This document shows, piece after piece, positions 22,554-29,298 of a stretch of 64,000 nucleotides of DNA. How positions within the stretch are numbered: the stretch's first letter is position 1; every line of letters begins with the position of its first letter. This DNA is from a virus. The stretch is from IMG/VR virus record IMGVR_UViG_3300044646_001284, positions 1-64,000 of that record; one strand, 5' to 3'. The translations under genes and the position numbers were made by a program. The notes under the pieces were generated by a model. It saw only the letters and a program-made list of their open reading frames with translations, did no database searches and was not told where the DNA came from.

Positions 22554-22726
22554 TGATTTTAGATGAAGAAATCCTAAAACTTGTGAAAGAACACTTTGAA
22601 GAAGATTGGGATGAGAATGATGGTTGGGAGTATTCTGGAAACTTTGATGCCTTTGTGAAGTTTGCCCAAGAAATCTTTCAAATGGGTTATAATGAAGGTA
22701 GTTATGATATGTCCTACTATGAGTGA
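22553..22726 (+). CDS. Small protein, paralogue of 22141-22347 (57 aa)
   Basis: ATG 22553 overlaps the upstream TAA. DEEILKLVKEHFEED and FDAFVKFAQEIFQMGYNEGS match the earlier gene residue by residue in part. Function unknown. Confidence 0.6.
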   Translation: MILDEEILKLVKEHFEEDWDENDGWEYSGNFDAFVKFAQEIFQMGYNEGSYDMSYYE

Positions 22727-22731
22727 TAAAG

Positions 22732-22878
22732 ATGACTTACGAAGTTCAAACTTGGGATGACGCAGATGAAACTGTGTATTATGAAACCGTAAAGGATGCT
22801 GTTGATTATGAGAATGCTCGTGATATAATTGTAGAGAAGTATCCAAATCGTAAAGTAATTGCTGTGATTAGAAAATGA
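22732..22878 (+). CDS. Small protein (48 aa)
   Basis: EVQTWDDADETVYYETVKDA followed by helix ENARDIIVEKYPNRKVIAVI: a compact beta-alpha-beta unit. Overlaps the next ATG. Confidence 0.5.
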   Translation: MTYEVQTWDDADETVYYETVKDAVDYENARDIIVEKYPNRKVIAVIRK

Positions 22879-23600
22879 CTGAATTTCAACCAAAACCACA
22901 AACACCAGAACAAGTGGATCAAGGGCTTCGTGATGCCTTTAGACAAGCAATCAAAGATGGTGTGATGGATGCTACTCCTTATTTTAAACAAACGACTTAC
23001 AAGAACGATATTGAAATAACAGAAGCAGAAATCAAAGTGCTTCAAAAGAAACTTGAACTCCTCAAAGAGATTGAGACACATAAATCTCAACCCAGAATGG
23101 AGTTTGATTTTGGTGGGAAGTTTGAGATTGTCTCTTATAATGATGAAGAATATCTTCGTCTTGAATTTGCTGATGAAAGTCATGGTTGGTATAAGAGAAA
23201 GCATACTGTTGATGGTGTGGTAATGGTTGCTATTACTGATGGTGAAACTCATCGTCTCCTTGAAGGTGTGTGGTTCAACGATGTAAAGAAGGGGAAGTAT
23301 GATGATGTAGTTGATGAACCTTATAGGAATGTGAGAGCATATTGGGATGAGAAAGATAATCCAAAACCTATGGATGAGGTTGTGAATAGGTTAATTAAAA
23401 AACACCAAGCACAAAAACTTTTTAATAGATTGGTAGATGAACTTGGTTATGATTTTGATGCCTGTAATGATATTGTAGATTTGGTGGAGAGTTGGTTGCC
23501 GAAAGAACAATCAGCAGCAGGAAGTCAAAATGTAAATACTGAATTGCTTGTGGATGGATTTAATCATTGTCTTGAAAAAATTAAAGGAATGCTACGATGA
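22875..23600 (+). CDS. Hypothetical protein with coiled coil (241 aa)
   Basis: N-terminal helix (QVDQGLRDAFRQAIKDGVMD), a coiled coil ~52-72 (EAEIKVLQKKLELLKEIE), a beta-rich middle (EFDFGGKFEIVSYNDEEYLR) and a helical C-terminus. Largest unassigned protein of this stretch. No known fold recognised. Confidence 0.6.
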   Translation: MTEFQPKPQTPEQVDQGLRDAFRQAIKDGVMDATPYFKQTTYKNDIEITEAEIKVLQKKLELLKEIETHKSQPRMEFDFGGKFEIVSYNDEEYLRLEFADESHGWYKRKHTVDGVVMVAITDGETHRLLEGVWFNDVKKGKYDDVVDEPYRNVRAYWDEKDNPKPMDEVVNRLIKKHQAQKLFNRLVDELGYDFDACNDIVDLVESWLPKEQSAAGSQNVNTELLVDGFNHCLEKIKGMLR

Positions 23601-23752
23601 CTGAGAGAACCGACGACTGGCGAACAATCTTTGGAGACCTCACAGATGCTGGAGTTTATGATATGGGAGAAGTCAACCTGTATAAACTCACATCACACCT
23701 TGAGGAACTCTACCTGAAAATTGCCGAACTGGAGGCAAAGGTAAATGACTGA
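23597..23752 (+). CDS. Small protein (51 aa)
   Basis: TERTDDWRTIFGDLTDAGVY and a C-terminal leucine-rich helix LTSHLEELYLKIAELEAKV, probably a coiled coil. ATGA overlap upstream. Confidence 0.5.
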   Translation: MTERTDDWRTIFGDLTDAGVYDMGEVNLYKLTSHLEELYLKIAELEAKVND

Positions 23753-23936
23753 AAAAACAATCCAAATGAACCTCACAGAAGAGCAATTCAATATGATTTG
23801 GAATGCTCTGGTATTGAGTGAGAATGAAATGGTAGATGATGGGGATGAGAAAGTTCGTTGTGACCTTTTGAATAGAATGGAGGTTATTGTGGAAGAACTT
23901 GGACTTGAAGTATTTGGAGACCCTGATGATGACTGA
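23745..23936 (+). CDS. Small helical acidic protein (63 aa)
   Basis: LTEEQFNMIWNALVLSENEM and RMEVIVEELGLEVFGDPDDD. Overlaps its neighbours. Function unknown. Confidence 0.55.
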   Translation: MTEKTIQMNLTEEQFNMIWNALVLSENEMVDDGDEKVRCDLLNRMEVIVEELGLEVFGDPDDD

Positions 23937-24078
23937 AGAATACGGTCACATTCCTGATGGTTTTCTACTCAATCCAGAGGAAATAGAAGAACTCCGCAAA
24001 CAAAAATACGAAATTACTGAATACGCAAAAGAGAAACTGAGGAAACTTATAGAAAAACAGGAGGCACAAAATGATTAA
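23929..24078 (+). CDS. Small charged helical protein (49 aa)
   Basis: ATG 23929 used (ATG 23926 also possible). LNPEEIEELRKQKYEITEYA and KEKLRKLIEKQEAQ form one long helix. Function unknown. Confidence 0.5.
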   Translation: MTEEYGHIPDGFLLNPEEIEELRKQKYEITEYAKEKLRKLIEKQEAQND

Positions 24079-24382
24079 CCTACTCAACAAATTACTTGCC
24101 CGATTTGGGTTTCAGTTAGTATCCATCAAACCCGATATGAGTTTGGTAGAAGCAACTGTGAAGTTTATGAACAATCATCCAAAACAATTTACGGGTAGTC
24201 TTGATTGTGACGACTATATTGGAGACATCAACTATGTAAAAGAAAAAGTAGAAGGTGAGTTTCCACAAGTCTCTGGGAAAACTTATTACGAACATCAAGT
24301 TCTTGGAAAAGATAGAACCTTTTTCAATTTTGATGGAGAAAAATACACCGCACAAGAACTTGCGGAGAAACTGAATGACTGA
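24071..24382 (+). CDS. Hypothetical protein (103 aa)
   Basis: Short hydrophobic start (INLLNKLLARFGFQLV), then DCDDYIGDINYVKEKVEGEF and a C-terminal FDGEKYTAQELAEKL. Function unknown. Confidence 0.55.
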   Translation: MINLLNKLLARFGFQLVSIKPDMSLVEATVKFMNNHPKQFTGSLDCDDYIGDINYVKEKVEGEFPQVSGKTYYEHQVLGKDRTFFNFDGEKYTAQELAEKLND

Positions 24383-24794
24383 AACCGACATCTCAAAAGT
24401 TCTCATAGAAGGAGAATACGCAACCATTATGGGTGTGAAGTATAAGAGAGTGGAAGAACCAACGAAATTAGAACTTTTCCTTGATGGATTTCGTAATGTT
24501 CTGTATATCTTGGATTGTTATGATGATGGTGATGTATGGGGATATGATGAGTTTTGGGAAAGTTTGAATATTGGTTGGATGCAAGAATACATTTATCCTT
24601 ATGATGACCCTTACAATCTCACTATCAGTCCAGAACGTAAGTTGAGATTGTCTCAAAAACCTGAAACAATTGTACTACCAAAAGAAGATTTTGATACACT
24701 TGTAGAAAGGTTGAATGAACCACCAGACCCAGAAGTACAGAAGAGATTTCGTGAAATACTAAACAAAAAAGCACCTTGGGATGTAGAAGAATGA
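24375..24794 (+). CDS. Protein with DUF1778-like C-terminus (139 aa)
   Basis: The last 45 residues (ETIVLPKEDFDTLVERLNEP followed by PDPEVQKRFREIL) resemble the C-terminal neutralising segment of TacA/DUF1778 antitoxins (LsedDfe..l..L..PP.P...L). The N-terminal part is beta and aromatic-rich, not the ribbon-helix-helix of such antitoxins. Could act as an antitoxin mimic; low certainty. Confidence 0.5.
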   Translation: MTETDISKVLIEGEYATIMGVKYKRVEEPTKLELFLDGFRNVLYILDCYDDGDVWGYDEFWESLNIGWMQEYIYPYDDPYNLTISPERKLRLSQKPETIVLPKEDFDTLVERLNEPPDPEVQKRFREILNKKAPWDVEE

Positions 24795-24805
24795 AATGAA
24801 GACTC

Positions 24806-24875
24806 TGTGCCAGATGATGAAGTGGCACACAAACCCCCCAAATGCCTTGACAGTATGCTATGATTACTTTGTAAT
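24806..24875 (+). promoter_or_regulatory. Promoter cassette, ATTAC-class
   Basis: Dyad TGTGCCA..TGGCACA (24806-24829), extended -10 TGC-TATGAT (24856-24864) overlapping palindrome ATTAC-TTT-GTAAT (24863-24875). The nearby TTGACA (24847-24852) is too close to the -10 to act as its -35. ATG 24887 lacks a Shine-Dalgarno. Confidence 0.7.
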
Positions 24876-24886
24876 CAGTAAAACAC

Positions 24887-25297
24887 ATGGGAACTCGCAG
24901 TTTCATTACAATCAAACACAAAGACAATACTTATTCTGGTGTATATTGTCACTGGGATGGTAGTGTTGAGCACAATGGTAAGATTCTCAAAGAAGATTAT
25001 CAAGCACGCAGTAAGGTTGTTGATCTTATTGATGGTGGTGATATGTCATCTCTAAAGACAAATACTACTTGGGAATCTACTTTCAAGCAAGATGCTTATA
25101 CTAATACTCGTGAAGAACAACCTCTTTACTATTATGAAAGGGGAGACACTGATAAAGATTCAATCTATCCTAAACACTTCAAAAATCATCAGCAAATGTA
25201 TAAGTATGCTAAAAATTGTGGATGTGAGTACATCTACACATTTGATGATACTGTAGGTGAAGATCAACCTTGGTGGTCTTTTTGTGGAGTAAATTGA
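24887..25297 (+). CDS. Conserved phage protein of MGTRS family (136 aa)
   Basis: MGTRSFITIKHKDNTYSGVY then CHWDGSVEHNGKIL: a small-protein family widespread in phages, usually expressed early, with no settled function. A Trp/Cys C-terminus (GEDQPWWSFCGVN) is typical. First gene of a unit driven by the cassette just upstream. Confidence 0.7.
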   Translation: MGTRSFITIKHKDNTYSGVYCHWDGSVEHNGKILKEDYQARSKVVDLIDGGDMSSLKTNTTWESTFKQDAYTNTREEQPLYYYERGDTDKDSIYPKHFKNHQQMYKYAKNCGCEYIYTFDDTVGEDQPWWSFCGVN

Positions 25298-25500
25298 TGC
25301 AAACTAAAGTGAAACGTAAAATGGTAAATGTTCAACCTATTTCCAATAAAGCAAAGAATAGGTTTGCAAATATAATGGATAAACTACATGGTTGTCATGT
25401 AGAACAAGAGACAGATACCAAATTGTTTCTTGCATCTATCAACAAACAATACTTCTTTTGGATAGATAAGATTAACGATCCAAATTGGAAACTAATCTAA
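25297..25500 (+). CDS. Small basic protein (67 aa)
   Basis: ATG 25297 overlaps the previous TGA, with GTGGAG upstream. Lys-rich N-terminus (QTKVKRKMVNVQPISNKAKN) then LFLASINKQYFFWIDKI. Function unknown. Confidence 0.55.
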   Translation: MQTKVKRKMVNVQPISNKAKNRFANIMDKLHGCHVEQETDTKLFLASINKQYFFWIDKINDPNWKLI

Positions 25501-25859
25501 TGAGTAAAAAACTAAATTGGTGGGAGTATTGGATTGGTCACTGTTGGATGACAGGATGGCAAAACATTCGTGGGTCATTTAGAATCTGGAGTGACCTAAT
25601 GACAGGAAACTATAAAGATTATGCCCTGATGTGGTATGATGAACCCTATGAAGAATGTTATAGTTGGTTCTGGCAATATCTTGGTGATGATGATACTTTA
25701 CCCAAAGAGTTTCTTGAACATTTGATGCAGATGGCAGAAGATGTGAGAACAGGTAAAGAAAAAGTGATTCCATTAGATGAAGATTTCTTTGATAGATTGA
25801 AAGACCTTACTGATGGTATTGAAGTGAACTTAAATGAGGAATTAAAGGACAATGGATGA
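25500..25859 (+). CDS. Trp-rich hypothetical protein (119 aa)
   Basis: Ten or so Trp residues (LNWWEYWIGHCWMTGWQNIR; ECYSWFWQYLGDDD), amphipathic rather than transmembrane. TAATG start overlap at 25500. Could associate with membranes or pigment proteins, but nothing proves it. Confidence 0.55.
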   Translation: MSKKLNWWEYWIGHCWMTGWQNIRGSFRIWSDLMTGNYKDYALMWYDEPYEECYSWFWQYLGDDDTLPKEFLEHLMQMAEDVRTGKEKVIPLDEDFFDRLKDLTDGIEVNLNEELKDNG

Positions 25860-26040
25860 AGATTTTGTACGTTTGAACCTTGATGAGTTGGATGCACTGA
25901 AGACTGCCCTACAGTTGCTGTCAAAGAAAGAGCAGAAGATTATGGAAGGTAGTGGTAAAGTATCCCTCAGTGCCCTGTATAACAAACTGCAAAGCACTGT
26001 AGAGGACATCGAGAGGACACTTGTACAAGTGGCACAGTAA
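25852..26040 (+). CDS. Small helical protein (62 aa)
   Basis: AAAGGA precedes ATG 25852. LNLDELDALKTALQLLSKKE and a second helix LYNKLQSTVEDIERTLVQV. The 3' end overlaps the dyad of the next cassette. Confidence 0.55.
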   Translation: MDEDFVRLNLDELDALKTALQLLSKKEQKIMEGSGKVSLSALYNKLQSTVEDIERTLVQVAQ

Positions 26041-26080
26041 ATCCCCACAGTGCCCTTTTGTGTGCTATCATACTTGTATG
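26018..26080 (+). promoter_or_regulatory. Promoter cassette, CATAC-class, leaderless
   Basis: Palindrome CACTTGTACAAGTG (26018-26031), GGCAC/GTGCC stem followed by CTTTT, extended -10 TGC-TATCAT (26063-26071), palindrome CATAC-TT-GTATG (26069-26080) whose last ATG (26078) starts the gene. Confidence 0.8.
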
Positions 26081-26374
26081 AATGAATCACAGATGACTTA
26101 CTCCTTCACTACTTCTAATCTTTCCAAGATTAAACCTAAACTTCGCACAAGTGGCAGGGTTTCTGGTAACTTTGGTAAGAACAAAGTAAAAGCAGGTTCT
26201 CCTATTTCTGGTCTTGGAGTTACTAATGCAAAAGTAGTCAAAGTTACAACTCAAGATGAGTATTTGAACAAAATGTATTATGTTCTGGATAATGCTGCTG
26301 ACAGGCAGATTCAACAGTTTGCTTACAATGAAATTCGTAAAATTTTGATTCAAAGAGGTATGTGGAATTTCTAA
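26078..26374 (+). CDS. Small basic protein, leaderless (98 aa)
   Basis: ATG 26078 lies six bases after the -10, so the mRNA should start at or next to the AUG. Basic, Ser/Gly-rich first half (LSKIKPKLRTSGRVSGNFGK) and a helical second half (ADRQIQQFAYNEIRKILIQR). Converges with the HNH gene on the other strand, overlapping by 4 bp. Confidence 0.6.
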   Translation: MNESQMTYSFTTSNLSKIKPKLRTSGRVSGNFGKNKVKAGSPISGLGVTNAKVVKVTTQDEYLNKMYYVLDNAADRQIQQFAYNEIRKILIQRGMWNF

Positions 26375-26823
26375 TTTTTTGAATTTCTTTTATTTCTTTG
26401 TTGTTGACTTCTTGTTGCCCATCTAACATTTCCTGGTTCATAATGACCATTGTTGTCTATTCTGTCTAATGAATAATCTGATGATGGTCTTTCTCCCAAA
26501 TTATTGATAATGTATTCTTTGAATGATTCATAGGTATCCCATTTTTCATGTAATTTAATACCTCTTCCACCATAATCTTTGTAATTTATTTTATTAGGAT
26601 TATTGCATCTTTGATTTATTTGATGATAACAGTCATACAAATAACTTTTCCAATCTCCATGTTTTGTATTTTTACTTTTCCTTGACTGATTGGCACAATC
26701 ATTACATTTATTTTGCTTTCTTAAACAATCTCTTCTAATAATAAATTGATTTCCACAATCACAAATTACATTGTCATAGTATTTGTTTCCAATTCTATGA
26801 CTAAAATCTAAAACTTTTAACAT
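26371..26823 (-). CDS. HNH-type homing endonuclease-like protein (150 aa)
   Basis: The only clear minus-strand gene. Two zinc pairs, C21-D-C23 and C40-ND-C43, then CNNPNKINYKDYGGRGIKLH and YSLDRIDNNGHYEPGNVRWA (117-136), the beta-beta-alpha signature of phage HNH nucleases with D120, H127 and N132 as candidate active residues. Very AT-rich with a Lys/Asn-rich end, unlike its neighbours, so recently acquired. Lacks any obvious DNA-binding extension beyond NKRNSKN. Likely a free-standing homing endonuclease. Confidence 0.8.
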   Translation of the reverse strand: MLKVLDFSHRIGNKYYDNVICDCGNQFIIRRDCLRKQNKCNDCANQSRKSKNTKHGDWKSYLYDCYHQINQRCNNPNKINYKDYGGRGIKLHEKWDTYESFKEYIINNLGERPSSDYSLDRIDNNGHYEPGNVRWATRSQQQRNKRNSKN

Positions 26824-26882
26824 TTAACACAACAGGTAACTGTTTTATTTATCAAAGAGGACAGTGGGTATAAAGTTATCTT

Positions 26883-26951
26883 GTGACACTTGTGCAACTG
26901 TCCACTATGCCTTGACTTTTGACCTTAAATCTGTTATCATTACAAAGTAAT
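26883..26951 (+). promoter_or_regulatory. Promoter cassette, ATTAC-class
   Basis: Dyad GTGACACTT..AACTGTCCAC (26883-26905), -35 TTGACT (26912-26917), 17 bp spacer, -10 TATCAT (26935-26940) overlapping palindrome ATTAC-AAA-GTAAT (26939-26951). ATG 26962 has no Shine-Dalgarno. Confidence 0.8.
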
Positions 26952-26961
26952 CTAAAAACAA

Positions 26962-27087
26962 ATGCCTACTACTTACAATTTCACTGGTGATGCTATTACC
27001 TTCCTTGGTCTGGTTGGTGTCATTAGCACTTCCATTATTGTTATTACTGTCTTTCGTCGTTATTTCAATAGTCCCTACATCAAATGA
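26962..27087 (+). CDS. Small membrane protein (41 aa)
   Basis: ITFLGLVGVISTSIIVITVF (12-31) is a clear transmembrane helix with RRY following, so the C-terminus should face the cytoplasm. Overlaps the next ATG. Confidence 0.6.
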   Translation: MPTTYNFTGDAITFLGLVGVISTSIIVITVFRRYFNSPYIK

Positions 27088-27293
27088 AAAGCATCCAAGA
27101 GTACGAAAAAGACCTCAAAGAAGCAAAGAAGAGGTATGATAAACTGACTAAACAGATTAGGAATTGTAAGTCTGAATATCAGTATGAAATCATGTGTGAA
27201 GACCTTGAAGATTGTAGGCAAGATGTATTTGAACTGCAACTTATCATCAAAGACTTACGACAACAGAAAAAACTTGCTGAAATTGATGTATAG
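27084..27293 (+). CDS. Coiled-coil protein (69 aa)
   Basis: Almost entirely charged helix (YEKDLKEAKKRYDKLTKQIR; DLEDCRQDVFELQLIIKDLR). Probably dimerises. Co-transcribed with the small membrane protein, perhaps as a partner. Confidence 0.6.
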   Translation: MKSIQEYEKDLKEAKKRYDKLTKQIRNCKSEYQYEIMCEDLEDCRQDVFELQLIIKDLRQQKKLAEIDV

Positions 27294-27309
27294 CATGTGA
27301 CACTTGTAA

Positions 27310-27344
27310 AACTGGCACTGTAAATGAGCACAGTGCCAGTTTTT
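27310..27344 (+). terminator. Intrinsic terminator within a promoter cassette
   Basis: AACTGGCACTGT (27310-27321) pairs perfectly over 12 bp with ACAGTGCCAGTT (27330-27341), followed by TTT. The usual dyad (27297-27318) overlaps its left arm, showing that dyads in this family can become true terminators. Confidence 0.85.
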
Positions 27345-27363
27345 ATGCTATCATGTATTCATG
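27345..27363 (+). promoter_or_regulatory. Extended -10 fused to start codon
   Basis: TGC-TATCAT (27346-27354) ends six bases before ATG 27361; the palindrome has the variant form CATG-TATT-CATG (27352-27363). Leaderless geometry preserved although the palindrome sequence differs. Confidence 0.65.
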
Positions 27364-27546
27364 ACAAACAAACAAATGAACTTTCAAGATTATTCTGTTA
27401 GCAAACCCAGTAATGAATGGTTTGAGGATAGTTGTAGAGTGTGGGCAGAATATTATAGTTTCTTGCTTGGACTTAGCATCTGGGATGATGCAGAAAAAGC
27501 ATGGTTTGAGGATCAATTTAATTTCAACAAAATCTACGATGTCTAA
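27361..27546 (+). CDS. Small protein, leaderless (61 aa)
   Basis: TNKQMNFQDYSVSKPSNEWF then Trp-rich RVWAEYYSFLLGLSIWDDAE. A second in-frame ATG occurs at codon 6, a pattern repeated in other leaderless genes. Function unknown. Confidence 0.55.
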   Translation: MTNKQMNFQDYSVSKPSNEWFEDSCRVWAEYYSFLLGLSIWDDAEKAWFEDQFNFNKIYDV

Positions 27547-27673
27547 TAAAGTTTGGAAAGGTGTCTGCCTGTGCGTTATCCTGCTTGTGGGAGATCCTTT
27601 CATTAACTTGCCACAGGTTAATGCTATGCCTGTGACACAAGTTGAAGTGGCACATAACACTCCCAAAACCTAA
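27539..27673 (+). CDS. Possible secreted mini-protein (44 aa)
   Basis: MSNKVWKGVCLCVILLVGDP is a signal-peptide-like N-terminus (positive start, hydrophobic core), with a plausible cleavage near Asn-Ala-Met. The C-terminal 15 residues are encoded by cassette DNA, so the real gene might be shorter or absent. Confidence 0.4.
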   Translation: MSNKVWKGVCLCVILLVGDPFINLPQVNAMPVTQVEVAHNTPKT

Positions 27674-27699
27674 GTTTATGTGCTATGATGATTACATCA
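27631..27699 (+). promoter_or_regulatory. Divergent promoter cassette
   Basis: Dyad TGTGACACAAG..AAGTGGCACA (27631-27654), extended -10 TGC-TATGAT (27681-27689), palindrome TGATG-ATTA-CATCA (27686-27699) in place of the usual types. Leader has GAGGA (27706-27710) before ATG 27714, unlike most cassettes. Confidence 0.6.
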
Positions 27700-27713
27700 A
27701 CAGTTGAGGAAAC

Positions 27714-27854
27714 ATGATTGACACTTGTAGATTGCATGATGATTTAGAGGGTTTTGCATCCTATTTGGGTGTTGATTATGATGATTATTATCAACTCATT
27801 TATCATCTTCCTGATGAGGATGAGTCTGATTTAGAAGTAGAACTCACTGCTTGA
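27714..27854 (+). CDS. Small protein, paralogue of 10977-11117 (46 aa)
   Basis: FASYLGVDYDDYYQLIYHLP shares FAxYLGVDYxDY with the earlier gene. Acidic C-terminus (DEDESDLEVELTA). Own promoter cassette and a Shine-Dalgarno. Function unknown. Confidence 0.6.
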   Translation: MIDTCRLHDDLEGFASYLGVDYDDYYQLIYHLPDEDESDLEVELTA

Positions 27855-27915
27855 TTTATAGGAATGTGTTTGCCTTAAAGTTACACAACTTTGTTCACTT
27901 ACCACTTTCTTTATT

Positions 27916-28086
27916 ATGTCTATCAATCTGATGTCTCTTGCTGCTGATCTTGCTGATACCAATTTCGCTGCTTCTCAACTCATTATGAGTCTGCAAAGTG
28001 CACAAAATGGTGCTGAACTTGTTGAAGCACTTGATGCTTATGACAGCACAGTTATTGATAGTGTGACTGAACCTGTTGCTGCTTGA
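27916..28086 (+). CDS. Small helical protein, paralogue of 33031-33210 (56 aa)
   Basis: AADLADTNFAASQLIMSLQS then AQNGAELVEALDAYDSTV; the gene at 33031-33210 has AQTGDDLLTVLDAVVDTQ in the same place. Lacks a clear Shine-Dalgarno. Ends just before a terminator. Confidence 0.55.
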   Translation: MSINLMSLAADLADTNFAASQLIMSLQSAQNGAELVEALDAYDSTVIDSVTEPVAA

Positions 28087-28094
28087 TAATAAAT

Positions 28095-28120
28095 AGGGGC
28101 ACAATGCCCCTTTCCTTTTC
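28095..28120 (+). terminator. Intrinsic terminator
   Basis: AGGGGCA (28095-28101) pairs with TGCCCCT (28105-28111), three-base loop, then TTCCTTTTC. Ends the unit of the paralogue gene. Confidence 0.75.
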
Positions 28121-28137
28121 TATACACTTCTAAGACA

Positions 28138-28260
28138 ATGACTCCCAACTGGATACACAATTCAGGCAAGAAAAAGAATCCCAGAGGTGTGTCCAAAGGG
28201 AAGATTAAAGCACGTAAACAAGTATTGCAATCAATAAAGGCAAAGTATAAAGTATCATGA
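28138..28260 (+). CDS. Small very basic protein (40 aa)
   Basis: Twelve or so Lys/Arg in 40 residues (SGKKKNPRGVSKGKIKARKQ), suited to RNA or DNA binding. ATGA overlap with the next gene. Confidence 0.55.
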   Translation: MTPNWIHNSGKKKNPRGVSKGKIKARKQVLQSIKAKYKVS

Positions 28261-28466
28261 TCCACAAGCATACTCTACAAACAGCAGCAGCATTTGATAG
28301 AATTGATGATGCTTTGCTTGGTAAAACTGATGATAGTTTGAGTGAACTAATTGAAGATCTTGAGCATTTATTGTATAGGGCAAAAGAGATTTATAACACA
28401 GCAGCAGCATTTAGTGATGGATCTGATTATGAAATAGTGACACAATGTGACCTTCCTAAAGTATAG
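28257..28466 (+). CDS. Small acidic helical protein (69 aa)
   Basis: TAAAFDRIDDALLGKTDDSL and LSELIEDLEHLLYRAKEIYN: acidic helices, in contrast to the basic partner encoded just upstream. Function unknown. Confidence 0.55.
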   Translation: MIHKHTLQTAAAFDRIDDALLGKTDDSLSELIEDLEHLLYRAKEIYNTAAAFSDGSDYEIVTQCDLPKV

Positions 28467-28470
28467 TGAT

Positions 28471-28538
28471 GTGCCAGTTGTGGAACTGGTCGCTATAATC
28501 CCCAAAACTCCTGAAACTGTGCTATCATACACAGTATG
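28471..28538 (+). promoter_or_regulatory. Promoter cassette, CATAC-class, leaderless
   Basis: Dyad CCAGTT-GTGG-AACTGG (28474-28489), extended -10 TGTGC-TATCAT (ends 28528), palindrome CATAC-ACA-GTATG (28526-28538). ATG 28536 is seven bases after the -10. Confidence 0.75.
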
Positions 28539-28952
28539 AACAAACAAACCACTCTCATGACTGAAAAAGTTATTGATAAGATTGAAGAAATGTGTCAAGT
28601 TCTTCGTACTAACTACCAGTCTTATTCTATTGCAAGGCACAGAGATTACATTGCCAAAGGTGATAGTGTAGAATGGCATCAACAGCAGATTGATAAACTC
28701 TGTGAAGGTGAAGGTGTTGATGAATACACTTACACCAAAGGCAGAAAGTATGCCAAGATTATTCATGTTACCAATGACAGTAAGCAACGCAGTGCTCATG
28801 CATTTGTGAACCTGAATACTGGTGATGTATACAAATCTGCAACTTGGTCTGCACCTGCATTGAATGGTGTAAGGTATAATCTTCTTGATGACAAATCTCG
28901 TGAAGAGATGTATCAACGTGCTGATTGGGCAGGTTCTTATTTGTATAAATGA
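28536..28952 (+). CDS. Conserved phage protein, leaderless (138 aa)
   Basis: Helical N-terminus, then YAKIIHVTNDSKQRSAHAFV and NLNTGDVYKSATWSAPALNG-x-RYNLL, a conserved beta core found in many phages (family of unknown function). Expressed from its own cassette; a second in-frame ATG at codon 8. Coupled to the next gene. Confidence 0.65.
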   Translation: MNKQTTLMTEKVIDKIEEMCQVLRTNYQSYSIARHRDYIAKGDSVEWHQQQIDKLCEGEGVDEYTYTKGRKYAKIIHVTNDSKQRSAHAFVNLNTGDVYKSATWSAPALNGVRYNLLDDKSREEMYQRADWAGSYLYK

Positions 28953-29119
28953 ATTATCTTTGTTTGGTTGATGGTGTTGTTGAGTATGGCAGCACCAGTT
29001 TGAGTGACTTTGTTCACTATCAGTTGGTGTATGCTGAAGAACACAAGTATGCTAATGTAGAGTATCTTACTCTCACTGATAAAGAGTATGCTAACCTGTT
29101 TCCTGTTGAAGAAGAATGA
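28949..29119 (+). CDS. Small acidic protein (56 aa)
   Basis: NYLCLVDGVVEYGSTSLSDF then HYQLVYAEEHKYANVEYLTL. Mixed alpha-beta, acidic end. ATGA overlaps at both ends. Confidence 0.5.
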   Translation: MNYLCLVDGVVEYGSTSLSDFVHYQLVYAEEHKYANVEYLTLTDKEYANLFPVEEE

Positions 29120-29235
29120 AATCTGCACTGTTTTGTATCACTTGCCTTGCAATCTTGAACATTGTTAATGCTTTTGCTGACCAACAAATGAAACATGATA
29201 CACAAAAAATGATTCACCAAAGTTCTACAATGTGA
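29116..29235 (+). CDS. Secreted or periplasmic mini-protein (39 aa)
   Basis: MKSALFCITCLAILNIVNAF then ADQQMK: a good signal peptide with A-x-A type cleavage (AFA/DQ at 21/22), leaving only 18 residues. Its stop lies in the dyad of the next cassette. Confidence 0.5.
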   Translation: MKSALFCITCLAILNIVNAFADQQMKHDTQKMIHQSSTM

Positions 29236-29298
29236 CAGTTGTAGAACTGGTCGCTATTTTTACCAAAACCCCTGAAAACGTGCTACCATACATGTATG
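29231..29298 (+). promoter_or_regulatory. Promoter cassette, CATAC-class, leaderless
   Basis: Dyad TGACAGTT-GTAG-AACTGG (29232-29250), -10 TACCAT (29284-29289) with TGC before it, palindrome CATAC-AT-GTATG (29287-29298). Gene ATG is 29296. Confidence 0.75.

Noticed and set aside
24847-24852. TTGACA as the -35 of the promoter at 24859
   Set aside because: The spacer would be only 6 bp; the extended -10 is the likelier contact.
28088-28095. AATAAATA as a late promoter
   Set aside because: It lies directly before an intrinsic terminator and not before a structural gene; probably chance in AT-rich DNA.
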